DNA from: DASUPK01 sp963782345
GTDB taxonomy: Bacteria > Actinomycetota > Thermoleophilia > Solirubrobacterales > 70-9
Assembly: GCA_963782345.1 (NCBI GenBank)
Contig: CAWAJF010000014.1
Location: forward strand, 62,001 to 126,000
Direction of reading: 5' to 3'
DNA length: 64,000 nt
Shown here: positions 16,488 to 24,552 of the stretch, piece after piece
Numbering within the stretch: position 1 is the first letter of the stretch
How the letters are laid out: each line of letters opens with the position of its first letter
The notes under the pieces: generated by a model
The model's database searches: none
What the model was told of the DNA's origin: nothing
Seen by the model: only the letters and a program-made list of their open reading frames with translations
Program-made: the position numbers and the translations under genes

Positions 16488-17444
16488 TTACGCCCCCTTG
16501 TCGAGCTCGATCAGCGCCATCGCCGCTGCGCCGACCATGCCGGCGGCCGGGCCGAGCTCGGCGAGCTTCACGGGAGCCTTGTTCTGCGGCGGAAGCGCTC
16601 TCGCGCGGAGTTCCTCGCGGGCCGGCCCGAGCAGGAGATCGCCGACGGCCGAGACCCCACCGCCGATCACGAACACGTCCGGATCGAAGATGTTCGCCAG
16701 GCTCGCGAGCGCTGTGCCCAGGTGCCTGCCGGCTTGCCCGACGACCTCGGCCGCAACGGCATCCCCCTTCATCGCAAGCTCAGTCACCGTCTTGCCGACG
16801 ATCGGGCCCTCGGCCAGCGCCTTGCCGAGCGCTGAATCCGGCTCCCGCTCGGCGGCGACCTTGCCCTCGCGCGCAATCGCGGTGCCGGACGCATAGGTCT
16901 CGACGCAGCCGTGATTGGGGCAGTTGCCCTGGCACGGGAGGCCGTCCTCGACGATCACGATGTGGCCGAGCTCCGCGCCGGCGCCAGTGGATCCGCGGTA
17001 GGTCTCACCGTCAAGGATGAGCCCGCCCCCGATTCCGGTGCCGATCGTGAGCATGACCACGTTGCGCGCGCCCCGACCGGCTCCGTAGAGAAACTCCGCC
17101 AGCGCCGCGACGTTCGCGTCGTTGTCGAGATAGACGGGAAGGCCAAGCCGCTTCCTCATCAGGTCGCGAAGGGGGACGTCGGAGATCTCCAGGTTGACCG
17201 CCTGGATCGCCACCCCGCGGTCGTGATCGATCGTGGCCGGGATCCCGAGGCCCGCGCAGAGGACGTCGGGCCTCGCGTCCCGGGCTTCCTCGAGCTCCCT
17301 GCCGAGGTCGTCGACGAGCTTGTCCTCGCTCAGGCCGATCGAGGACTCCTTCCCCTCGTAGTGGATTTGCTGCTCCGAGTCGATGACGCCGACGGCCATC
17401 TTGGTGCCGCCGAGGTCCACGCCGATCGTCTCGCGCGGGTTCAA
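16488..17444 (-). CDS. ROK family sugar kinase (probable glucokinase)
   Basis: A 318-residue cytosolic sugar kinase. ATP-binding IGVDLGGTKMAVGVID opens the protein; TIGTGIGGGLILDG is the second phosphate motif; the ROK zinc motif is C-x-G-x-C-x3-GC in CQGNCPNHGCVETYASG. The preceding GAELGHIVI contains the substrate-binding Glu-His pair. This pattern matches actinobacterial glucokinases (GlkA/GlcK), although other hexoses or N-acetylated sugars cannot be excluded. The start codon is TTG; no Shine-Dalgarno site is visible. It is divergent from the LCP gene with a 57-base gap. Confidence 0.9.
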   Translation of the reverse strand: MNPRETIGVDLGGTKMAVGVIDSEQQIHYEGKESSIGLSEDKLVDDLGRELEEARDARPDVLCAGLGIPATIDHDRGVAIQAVNLEISDVPLRDLMRKRLGLPVYLDNDANVAALAEFLYGAGRGARNVVMLTIGTGIGGGLILDGETYRGSTGAGAELGHIVIVEDGLPCQGNCPNHGCVETYASGTAIAREGKVAAEREPDSALGKALAEGPIVGKTVTELAMKGDAVAAEVVGQAGRHLGTALASLANIFDPDVFVIGGGVSAVGDLLLGPAREELRARALPPQNKAPVKLAELGPAAGMVGAAAMALIELDKGA

Positions 17445-17501
17445 GAGGGGCTCAAGCGAAGGAAGGGGTCCGGCGACCGCATGCGTAAGTATTGATATCC
17501 G

Positions 17502-18872
17502 ATGTCTCCTCAGGGAGATGAACGGCCGCCGAAGCGGCCCGAGGGCTCTGAGGGCGGCGGGAAGCCCAGGGGACCCAGGAAGCCTGGCGCGTCCGGGGGT
17601 TCAGGCAAACCCGCAGGCGGCGGGAAGAAGCCCGAGTACAACGTCTACGGGCGCAGCGGGCGCGGCGGGCGCCGGGGCCAGAAGCGCTCCGCGCCCGAGC
17701 GCAAGAAGCCCGCTGGCAAGGGCGAGAAGCCCCCGTACACGGTCTACCGCTCCAGCCCCAGCCTTCGGGACCGGATCCGCAAACCGAGTATGGAGAGCAT
17801 CCGCCGGGGCGGCGGTGGCGGAGGCATCCGCGGCTTCTTCGGCAGGATCACCGGCGGCAAGCGCCCGTGGCTTCGCTGGATCCTGATCTTCGCCGTGGGC
17901 TGGCTCCTGCTCAGCTTCATCACCTTCGCGGTCTCGGCCCAGATCCAGAAGGGGAAGCTGCCGCAGTCGGCCAAGGACGCTCTGAAGGGCGGGCCGGCGG
18001 TGCTGGCGGGCCAGAACATCCTCATCCTCGGCGGAGATCGCCGCGGCAAGACCCAGCACAACGCCAACGGGACGGAGGGGGAGGGCCCGCCGCGGGCCGA
18101 CACGATCATGGTGCTGCACGCCTCGCTGACCTCCTTCCGCAAGCTCTCGATCCCGCGCGACAGCTACGCCGCGATCCCCAACTGCGGCGAGCAGAAGATC
18201 AACGCCTCACTCGCCTGCAACACCCAGAGCACGAACGGCAACCCGGCCTCGACGATCAAGACCGTCGAGGACTTCCTCGGGATCGACATCAACCACATCG
18301 TGATCGTCAACTTCGACGGGTTCGCCTCCTTCATCAACACGCTCGGCGGCGTCACGATCCACGTGCCGGGCAACCCGAACAAGAAGGGCGCCGTCGTCTG
18401 CGGCGACGTCGACGGCGGCAAGAAGCAGGGCGGCGTCTCTCTCAAGCTTCCGCCGGGCGACATCACCCTCCAGGGCGACAAGGCGCTCGCCTATGCGCGG
18501 ATCCGGCACAACAACTGCAATCCCTCCGAGGATGACCGCGACCGGGCCGCCCGCCAGCAGGCGGTGCTGAACGCGATCAAGGGACGCCTGACCAGCATCA
18601 CCCGCTTTCCCTACAACTTCATCAAGGGGCCGTGGATCGGCTGGAACGCCCCGAAGGCGTTCATCAGCGATATGGGCGGATTCACGCTGCCGCAGCTCGC
18701 GATCTCGGCGATCCTCGGCGGCAGCGGCGAGACGAACGTTCTCGGTGGCAACAAGGCCGCCGTCCCCACAGGCCCGGGTGGCAGCCTGGCGATCCCTCAG
18801 GGCGACTGCGACGAGGCGGTCAAGCGACTGCTCGGCGGCAACCCGCCGCGGCGGCCTGCCTGCTCTCCGTAA
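17502..18872 (+). CDS. LytR-CpsA-Psr (LCP) family protein
   Basis: A 456-residue envelope protein that by family transfers lipid-linked glycopolymers to peptidoglycan. Residues 1-120 are a disordered, Gly/Pro/Lys-rich cytosolic tail with two copies of a short motif (KPEYNVYGRSGR and KPPYTVYRSSPS). A membrane helix follows (WILIFAVGWLLLSFITFAV, about 126-146). The extracellular LCP domain shows ADTIMVLHASLTSFRKLSIP, RDSY, GGVTIHVPG and ALAYARIRHNNC with the catalytic Arg residues. It is well placed to attach the polysaccharide made by the locus after 24.5 kb. Confidence 0.92.
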   Translation: MSPQGDERPPKRPEGSEGGGKPRGPRKPGASGGSGKPAGGGKKPEYNVYGRSGRGGRRGQKRSAPERKKPAGKGEKPPYTVYRSSPSLRDRIRKPSMESIRRGGGGGGIRGFFGRITGGKRPWLRWILIFAVGWLLLSFITFAVSAQIQKGKLPQSAKDALKGGPAVLAGQNILILGGDRRGKTQHNANGTEGEGPPRADTIMVLHASLTSFRKLSIPRDSYAAIPNCGEQKINASLACNTQSTNGNPASTIKTVEDFLGIDINHIVIVNFDGFASFINTLGGVTIHVPGNPNKKGAVVCGDVDGGKKQGGVSLKLPPGDITLQGDKALAYARIRHNNCNPSEDDRDRAARQQAVLNAIKGRLTSITRFPYNFIKGPWIGWNAPKAFISDMGGFTLPQLAISAILGGSGETNVLGGNKAAVPTGPGGSLAIPQGDCDEAVKRLLGGNPPRRPACSP

Positions 18873-18875
18873 CGG

Positions 18876-19199
18876 TTAGGGCTGGTCCGAGCTGGAGCTG
18901 GTGGCGGCCTTGTCCGAGCCGCTGGAGTCCGACTTCTTCGAGCTCGATTCGCTGGAAGAGTCCGAGCCGGAGCTCGAATCCCCCGAAGACGACTCGCCGT
19001 CCTTCCCCGAGGAGGCCTTGCTCTTGCTCTTGTAGTCCGTGGTGTAGAAGCCCGATCCCTTGAAGTGGACGGCGACCGGGTGGAAGACCCGCTCGACCGG
19101 TGCGCCGCACTGCTCGCACGCCCCGACGGGATCGTCGGACATGCTCTGGATCACCTCGAAGGTGTGTCCGTTCGTGCAGCGGTATTCGTAGATCGGCAT
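18876..19199 (-). CDS. FmdB-type zinc ribbon protein with Ser/Asp-rich tail
   Basis: A 107-residue protein beginning MPIYEYRCTNGHTFEVIQSM, the FmdB/CxxC_CXXC_SSSS start, with a second knuckle CEQCGAPVERVF and the typical FKGSGFYTTDYK segment. The first knuckle is C-x3-H rather than CxxC, a known variant. The C-terminal third is a low-complexity Ser/Asp/Lys tail. FmdB proteins are putative regulators of unknown target. It is convergent with the LCP gene (3-base gap); TACCCT lies ten bases before the ATG. Confidence 0.85.
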   Translation of the reverse strand: MPIYEYRCTNGHTFEVIQSMSDDPVGACEQCGAPVERVFHPVAVHFKGSGFYTTDYKSKSKASSGKDGESSSGDSSSGSDSSSESSSKKSDSSGSDKAATSSSSDQP

Positions 19200-19337
19200 C
19201 GCAGGCGAGAGGGTAGTGGGCGGTGGGGCCGGGCACCGCACGCGGCGACCCTCGGCCTACGAGACCAAGGCTCGTCGGTTTGGCGTGATGTGGAGGCTTG
19301 GCCGTTGAACGCTCTCGTCAGGCTCATAGCCCGGGCC

Positions 19338-19343
19338 TATCCT
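19338..19343 (+). promoter_or_regulatory. -10 hexamer of the first GH26-like gene (leaderless type)
   Basis: TATCCT, nine bases before the ATG at 19353; no ribosome site intervenes. Confidence 0.5.
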
Positions 19344-19352
19344 CGGCCTTCG

Positions 19353-20447
19353 ATGAGCGAGCCCGTTGGGAACCGCGCCAGACCCTGGACATTTCGCCTG
19401 CTGCTGGCGGCCGCGATCGGCCTCGCCGTCGTCGGCCTCGCCGCGATCGGCCTCGCCGTTGGGTTGGCGATCGTGCATGGCGACAGCTCGCAGGATTCGA
19501 CCGGGACCAGCCACAGGGGGGCGAGCGGAACGCCTCCCCCCGAGCGCACCGGAGCCCGTCGGACCGAGTCCCCGCCGTGGAGCTCGCTCGGCGTCTACAC
19601 CGGCGCCGCCGACGTGAGCGGCGTGAAGCAGTTCGCCGACTGGCTTCGAATCGACCTCCACCGCGCGGTCGATTTCATCAACGGCTCCACCTGGTCCACG
19701 ATCGAGTCCCCGACCCGGCAGACGCGCGGATGGGCCAATTCCGGCTACCGAATCGACTTCGGGGTGCCGATGATTCCCGCCAGCGGCGGGTCGCTGGCCG
19801 CCGGAGCGCGCGGCGCCTACAACTCCCACTTCGTCAAGCTCGGCGAGAACCTGGTCGAGAACGGTCAGGCCGACGCGATCATCCGCCCCGGATGGGAGTT
19901 CAACGCGCCCTGGTTCCGGTGGCACGCCGGCTCCGCTCCGGGTGCGTACGTCGCCTATTACCGCCAGATCGTCAACTCGATGCGGAGCGTTCGGGGACAG
20001 CGGTTCGAGTTCGAGTGGAACCCCGCCCTCGGCAAGCTCGGCGTCGCGCCGAACCGAGCCTATCCAGGCGACCGATACGTCGACTACGTCGGGCTCGACG
20101 TCTACGACCAGAGCTGGATCCGGAGGTGGCGGGACCCGGTCGCTCGCTGGAACGACTACATGAACCAGCCCTACGGGCTTCGCTGGCAGCGCGACTTCGC
20201 CGCGCAGCACGGCAAGCCGATGACCTTCCCCGAGTGGGGGCTCACGACTCGACCCGACGGGCATGGTGGCGGCGACAACCCGTATTTCATCTCCCGGATG
20301 TATGAGTGGATCCGGACGAACAACGTCGCCGCCCAGTACTACTTCGACTTCGACGCTCCGGATGGACGCCACGAGCTGACAAGCGGCGAGTTCCCCAGGT
20401 CAGCGGCGCGGTTCAGGCAGCTGTTCGGAGCGGGAGCCTCCCCATAG
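19353..20447 (+). CDS. membrane-anchored GH26-like glycoside hydrolase (paralogue 1)
   Basis: A 364-residue extracytoplasmic protein: basic start, one hydrophobic helix (about 14-42, signal anchor), a linker, then a TIM-barrel. The barrel has the clan GH-A marks of GH26 enzymes: acid/base Glu in IIRPGWEFNAPWFRW and nucleophile Glu in MTFPEWGLTTR, plus YVDYVGLDVYDQSW. GH26 members cleave beta-mannans or related beta-glycans; the true substrate is unknown. The catalytic domain is highly similar to that of the protein at 23229-24494, which points to duplication. An upstream in-frame extension was rejected because it has no signal and runs over the FmdB gene. Confidence 0.85.
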   Translation: MSEPVGNRARPWTFRLLLAAAIGLAVVGLAAIGLAVGLAIVHGDSSQDSTGTSHRGASGTPPPERTGARRTESPPWSSLGVYTGAADVSGVKQFADWLRIDLHRAVDFINGSTWSTIESPTRQTRGWANSGYRIDFGVPMIPASGGSLAAGARGAYNSHFVKLGENLVENGQADAIIRPGWEFNAPWFRWHAGSAPGAYVAYYRQIVNSMRSVRGQRFEFEWNPALGKLGVAPNRAYPGDRYVDYVGLDVYDQSWIRRWRDPVARWNDYMNQPYGLRWQRDFAAQHGKPMTFPEWGLTTRPDGHGGGDNPYFISRMYEWIRTNNVAAQYYFDFDAPDGRHELTSGEFPRSAARFRQLFGAGASP

Positions 20448-20468
20448 GTGCGGACCCCTGCTGACGAC

Positions 20469-20474
20469 TAGGCT
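20469..20474 (+). promoter_or_regulatory. -10 hexamer of glyQS (leaderless type)
   Basis: TAGGCT, six bases before the GTG at 20481. A GAGG lies inside the six bases but is too close to the start to act as a normal ribosome site. Confidence 0.5.
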
Positions 20475-20480
20475 GAGGTC

Positions 20481-21854
20481 GTGTCCACGCAGACCACGCT
20501 CGAAGAGATCGTCGCCCTCTGCAAGCGCCGGGGCTTCATCTTCCCCGCGTCGGAGATCTACGGCGGCTTCGCAAACACCTACGACTACGGGCACTACGGC
20601 GTGCTGCTGAAGAACAACGTCAAGGCCGAGTGGTGGCGGGCGATGATCCAGGAGCGCGACGACATCGTCGCGCTCGACTCGGCGATCATCCAGCACCCCA
20701 AGGTCTGGGAGGCCTCGGGACATCTCGCCGGATTCAGCGATCCACTGGTCCAGTGCCTGGGCGAATGCAAGAAGCGCTGGCGGGAGGACCACGTCCGCGA
20801 GGAGCAGCTCGGGGCAGAGGACGCCGCGGGCGTGATCGTCTGTCCCGAGTGCGGTGGCGAGCTCTCCGAGCCGCGCCAGTTCAACCTGATGTTCGAGACC
20901 TACGCCGGGCCGATCCAGGACGAGGGCTCCAAGGTCTACCTGCGCCCCGAGACCGCCCAGGGGATCTTCATCAACTTCAAGAACGTCCTGCAGTTCTCCC
21001 GCAAGAAGCCGCCCTTCGGGATCGCCCAGATCGGCAAGTCCTTCCGCAACGAGATCACGCCGGGGAACTTCATCTTCCGCACCCGCGAGTTCGAGCAGAT
21101 GGAGATGGAGTTCTTCGTGCCCCCCGCCGACGCCGCCGACTGGCATGAGCGCTGGATGGAGCAGCGGATGCGCTGGTACACCGACCTCGGCATCCGTCCC
21201 GATCAGCTCCGCTTGCGAGCCCACGGCCCGGACGAGCTCTCCCACTACTCGAGCGCGACCTCCGACATCGAGTACCTCTTCCCGATGGGCTGGTCGGAGC
21301 TGGAGGGGATCGCCAATCGGGGCGACTTCGACCTCACCCAGCACGCCGAGTTCTCCGGGGAGAAGCTCGAGTACGTCGACTCGGGCACCGGCGACCGCTA
21401 CGTCCCCCACGTGATCGAGCCTGCGGCAGGGGTCGACCGGGCGATGCTCTCCTTCATGGTCGACGCCTACGACACCGAGGAAGTGGAGGCCCGCCAGCGG
21501 ACCGTCCTCAAGCTGCACCCCAGGCTTGCACCGGTGAAGGTCGCGATCCTGCCCCTGGTCAACAAGGATGGACAGCCAGAGAAGGCGCGCGAGATCTACG
21601 AGGAGCTGCGCGGCCTGATGTCCGCCGAGTACGACACCGGCGGCTCGATCGGCAAGCGCTACCGCCGCCAGGACGAGATCGGAACTCCATGGGGGGTGAC
21701 GGTCGACCACCAGACCATGGAGGACGACACCGTCACCCTGCGCGACCGGGACTCACTCGACCAGTCGCGGATCGCTATCTCCGAGCTCGTCGAGGAGCTC
21801 ACCCGCCGTCTGGGCGAGGCCTGGACCTCGCCGAAGCTCGGCGCCGCCGCCTGA
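20481..21854 (+). CDS. glyQS: glycyl-tRNA synthetase, single-chain (dimeric, eukaryotic/archaeal type)
   Basis: Class II synthetase that charges tRNA-Gly; 457 residues. It starts EEIVALCKRRGFIFPASEIY, GGFANTYDYGHYG, typical for the alpha2 type. Class II motifs include KVYLRPETAQGIFINFKNVL, GIAQIGKSFRNEITPGNFIF (motif 2) and GVDRAMLSFM (motif 3). The C-terminal anticodon-binding domain runs from about residue 350 (KVAILPLVNKDGQ) to the end. Two Cys pairs (CLGECKK, VCPECGG) sit in the insertion domain. The GTG start has TAGGCT six bases upstream. Confidence 0.96.
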   Translation: MSTQTTLEEIVALCKRRGFIFPASEIYGGFANTYDYGHYGVLLKNNVKAEWWRAMIQERDDIVALDSAIIQHPKVWEASGHLAGFSDPLVQCLGECKKRWREDHVREEQLGAEDAAGVIVCPECGGELSEPRQFNLMFETYAGPIQDEGSKVYLRPETAQGIFINFKNVLQFSRKKPPFGIAQIGKSFRNEITPGNFIFRTREFEQMEMEFFVPPADAADWHERWMEQRMRWYTDLGIRPDQLRLRAHGPDELSHYSSATSDIEYLFPMGWSELEGIANRGDFDLTQHAEFSGEKLEYVDSGTGDRYVPHVIEPAAGVDRAMLSFMVDAYDTEEVEARQRTVLKLHPRLAPVKVAILPLVNKDGQPEKAREIYEELRGLMSAEYDTGGSIGKRYRRQDEIGTPWGVTVDHQTMEDDTVTLRDRDSLDQSRIAISELVEELTRRLGEAWTSPKLGAAA

Positions 21855-22090
21855 CGATCATCCGAGGTGCCGCACGACGGGCCACCTAGCCGGAGGCGAA
21901 GGCAATCAGGACGACCACCCTGCTGAGGGGCGCGGATCTGTCGGGCACAGCGCTGCTCGTAGCCGGGCCTATAGCCGCGCAGCCGCCCGATCGCGGCCAT
22001 CCAGGTCTGGGTCAGGTCCTCGTGAAGGTGCGGATCCGTCCGGCCCGCACCGGGTCGCCCTATCCGCTCGATCCGGTAGAAGCCAGCCCT

Positions 22091-23236
22091 ATGAGCGCCC
22101 GCCGAAGCATCGGCGTCTTCGCCCTCGCCCTGGCGATCACCGGGTGGAACTGCGGGAACGTCGGCCCGGTGGTCGCCCCGCTCACGAGGCAATTCGACCT
22201 CAGCCTCTCGGAGATCGGGTTGCTCTCCGGGACCTTCTTCTTCATCGGCGCGGCGGTCGCGAGCCTGGTGGGCGCGGAGGTCGCTCAGCGAGTCCGGGTG
22301 ATTCAGGGGATCTGGGCGTGCTGCCTGCTCTCGGTCGCCGGCAACGCACTGATCGCGGTTGGGAACAGCTTCGCCGTGCTCGCGGCAGGCCGGGTGATCG
22401 CCGGGCTCGCCTTCGGCGGCGCCGCGCTCTTCATCCCGGCCTATGCCAGGGCGATGGGCGGTCTGAAGATGCTGGGCCTCTTCGGCGCCGGCCTGACCCT
22501 CGGCGTCGCGGCGAGCCTCTTCCTCGGAGGCATCATGGAGGGCGCCGGCGTCGACTGGCGCGTCCCGTTTGTGATCACCGCGGCCCTCGCACTGGCGGCA
22601 CTGCCCGTGCTCCCCAACGAGGAAATCCCGGTGAAGCGTGCGCCCTCGGAGGGAGAGGGACTGGTCCGGGAGGCGCTGATGAGCGGAAGCTGGTGGCGGA
22701 CTGAGCTGCTCGGCAACACGACGCTTGACATCCCGCTGATCATCGGAGCCTGGCTCGTCCACTACCTGACGGCCGGGGACGGCCTGTCCCCCGCCCTCGC
22801 AGGAGCGCTTGGGTTCATGCTCTTCGGTATCTCGGCCGTGATGCGCGATCTGGCGGGTCGCTGGTCGGCGGCGGGCGTGAGCAGCTCGCTCCTGGTGATC
22901 GTCGGCCTCGGCCTCGCCGCCGCCGGTCTGGTCCTGCTCGGACAGGGAAGGTCGGCGGGGTTGGCGGCCACGTCGATCGCCCTGATCGGCATCGGCCTGT
23001 CCCTCCCCTACCCCCACTACTACGACGCGGCGGAGCGGGTGCTGCCCGACCGGCCGATCGGCGGACTGGGCCTGCTTCAGGTCGGGGCCGGCGTGTTCCC
23101 CATCCCGGTCGTGCCGCTCTTCGGCGCCGCGCTTGCGAGCGGCGACGCGGACCTCGCCTTCGCCGCTCTCGCCGCATTCACGCTGTTGACGGGAGCGCTG
23201 AACATGCGCCCCCCGGTGCGCGCGCCTGCTAAGTAG
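22091..23236 (+). CDS. major facilitator superfamily transporter
   Basis: A 381-residue inner-membrane permease with about 12 hydrophobic segments. It begins MSARRSIGVFALALAITGWN; the first loop region LSEIGLLSGTFFFIGAAVAS and the GRVIAGLAFGGAALFIPAYA segment are typical of MFS N-terminal halves. The type is nearest to cyanate/nitroimidazole-like (CynX/NimT) permeases, but the substrate cannot be read. I chose the ATG at 22091 because the upstream extension is not hydrophobic. The 236 bases before it hold no recognisable gene. Its end overlaps the convergent GH26-like gene by eight bases. Confidence 0.88.
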   Translation: MSARRSIGVFALALAITGWNCGNVGPVVAPLTRQFDLSLSEIGLLSGTFFFIGAAVASLVGAEVAQRVRVIQGIWACCLLSVAGNALIAVGNSFAVLAAGRVIAGLAFGGAALFIPAYARAMGGLKMLGLFGAGLTLGVAASLFLGGIMEGAGVDWRVPFVITAALALAALPVLPNEEIPVKRAPSEGEGLVREALMSGSWWRTELLGNTTLDIPLIIGAWLVHYLTAGDGLSPALAGALGFMLFGISAVMRDLAGRWSAAGVSSSLLVIVGLGLAAAGLVLLGQGRSAGLAATSIALIGIGLSLPYPHYYDAAERVLPDRPIGGLGLLQVGAGVFPIPVVPLFGAALASGDADLAFAALAAFTLLTGALNMRPPVRAPAK

Positions 23237-24494
23237 CGCGCCGGCGGTGGAGGGACCTATTGCGCTGGTGGAGGGACCTCTTGCGGTGGTGGAGGGACCT
23301 CTTGCGCCGGCGGAGAGCCTTCTTCTTGGCGGCGGATCTTGCCTTCCGGCCAGTTGATTTGCAGCTCGTCCTCTTGTGTCCCCGCTTGCAGCTCGTGGGT
23401 GTCGGCGTCGGGCTGGTGGAGGGCGGATCGGAGGTGGGCGTCGGCGCTGGTGCCGGGGCCGGATCCGGTGCGGGGGCGGGCGCGGGGGCCGGATCCGGTG
23501 CGGGGGCGGACGCGGGGTCCGGTGCCGGCGCGGGATCCGTGGTCGCCCCGAACAGCTGCTTGAACTGATCAGCCGCCTGAGGGAAGCGACCGTTCGTCAG
23601 CTTGTGCTGCCCATCGGGGGCGTCGAACTCGAAGTAGTAGTTGGCCGCGACGTTGTTGGCCTGCATCCAGTTGTACATCTGGGTGATGAAGTACGGGTTG
23701 TCCCCGCCGCCGTGCCCATCGTCGCGAATGGCCAGCCCCCACTCGGGGAAGGTCATGGCCTTTCCGTGCTGCGCGGCGAAGTCGCGCTGCCACTTCAGCC
23801 CGTAGGGCTGGTTCATGAAGTCGTTCCAGCGTGCGACCGGATCGTGGTAGTTCGAGATCCAGCTCTGGTCGTAGATGTCCTCGCCGACGTAGTCCACGTA
23901 CTGGTCGCCGGGGTAAGCCCGGTCGGGCGCCAAGCCCGATGCAACACCGAGGCTGGGGTTCCACTCGAACTTGAAGTTCTGACCCGGCACGCTCCGCATC
24001 GAGGTCACGATCTGGCGGAAGTAGGCCGCATAGGAGCCCGGGTTGGACATGGCAGACCAGGAGAACCAACTGCCGTTGAACTCCCATCCCGGGCGGATGA
24101 CCGCGGTGGCCTGATTGTGGGCGACGAAGTTCTGGGCCAGCTTGACCCAGTGCGAGTTGTAGCCACCGCTCGCGCCGGTCGCGAGCGATCCGCCGGAGTC
24201 GGGAAACATCGGGATGGAGAAGTCCATCTGGTAGCCGGTACCGCCCCACTGGTCGTCATACCAGGTGGGGGACTCGATCGACGACCAGCTGCTCCCGTCG
24301 ACGAAGTCGAGCGCCCGACCCACGGGGTGCCCGACCCAATTCCCGAAGCTGTTCGCACCCTGGACGTTGCCGCCGCCGGCGTAAACCCCAAGCGTCTGGG
24401 ACGGCGAGGTGGCCTGTGCCGCGGGCACCGCCAGGCAGCAGACGGCGAGGATCCCCGCGATCAGTGCCAGTGTGAGTCGACGGAAGGTGTTCAT
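23229..24494 (-). CDS. secreted GH26-like glycoside hydrolase with Pro-Ala and basic repeat tail (paralogue 2)
   Basis: A 421-residue exported protein. Signal peptide at 1-29 (FRRLTLALIAGILAVCCLAV, then AQA). The catalytic barrel (about 33-325) matches the paralogue at 19353: acid/base Glu in VIRPGWEFNGSWFSW, nucleophile Glu in MTFPEWGLAIR, and YVDYVGEDIYDQSW. After it comes a low-complexity linker of Ala/Pro/Asp units and then a very basic tail ending in three RxRSLHx repeats. The tail could bind acidic surface polymers electrostatically (inference). GAGGGA six bases before the ATG sets the start. Divergent from the GT39-like gene. Confidence 0.87.
   Translation of the reverse strand: MNTFRRLTLALIAGILAVCCLAVPAAQATSPSQTLGVYAGGGNVQGANSFGNWVGHPVGRALDFVDGSSWSSIESPTWYDDQWGGTGYQMDFSIPMFPDSGGSLATGASGGYNSHWVKLAQNFVAHNQATAVIRPGWEFNGSWFSWSAMSNPGSYAAYFRQIVTSMRSVPGQNFKFEWNPSLGVASGLAPDRAYPGDQYVDYVGEDIYDQSWISNYHDPVARWNDFMNQPYGLKWQRDFAAQHGKAMTFPEWGLAIRDDGHGGGDNPYFITQMYNWMQANNVAANYYFEFDAPDGQHKLTNGRFPQAADQFKQLFGATTDPAPAPDPASAPAPDPAPAPAPAPDPAPAPAPTPTSDPPSTSPTPTPTSCKRGHKRTSCKSTGRKARSAAKKKALRRRKRSLHHRKRSLHQRNRSLHRRRAT
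23246..23308. repeat. three 21-bp tandem repeats inside the GH26-like gene
   Basis: Units start at 23246, 23267 and 23288 and share GGTGGAGGGACCT. Being 21 bp they keep frame and encode the seven-residue repeats RKRSLHH, RKRSLHQ and RNRSLHR at the protein C terminus. Confidence 0.9.
23451..23539. repeat. 30-bp-spaced direct repeats encoding an Ala-Pro-Asp linker
   Basis: GCCGGATCCGGTGCGGGGGC occurs twice, 30 bases apart (from about 23459 and 23489), with a decayed third copy. On the minus strand they encode alternating Ala-Pro and Asp-Pro units of the GH26-like protein linker. Confidence 0.8.
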
Positions 24495-24540
24495 ACCGAT
24501 TCCCTCGGCCCGCCGCGAAGAACCTGGCGTACGGCGCCGA

Positions 24541-24546
24541 TAGATT
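24541..24546 (+). promoter_or_regulatory. -10 hexamer of the GT39-like gene (leaderless type)
   Basis: TAGATT, six bases before the GTG at 24553, in the 58-base divergent gap with the GH26-like gene. Confidence 0.55.
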
Positions 24547-24552
24547 GGATCG

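Noticed and set aside
21855..22090. Gene or RNA in the gap between glyQS and the MFS gene
   Set aside because: Only short non-conserved frames; no hairpin or repeat of note was seen.
23246..23308. CRISPR-like short regular repeats
   Set aside because: The 21-bp repeats are contiguous without spacers and stay in frame inside a coding sequence.
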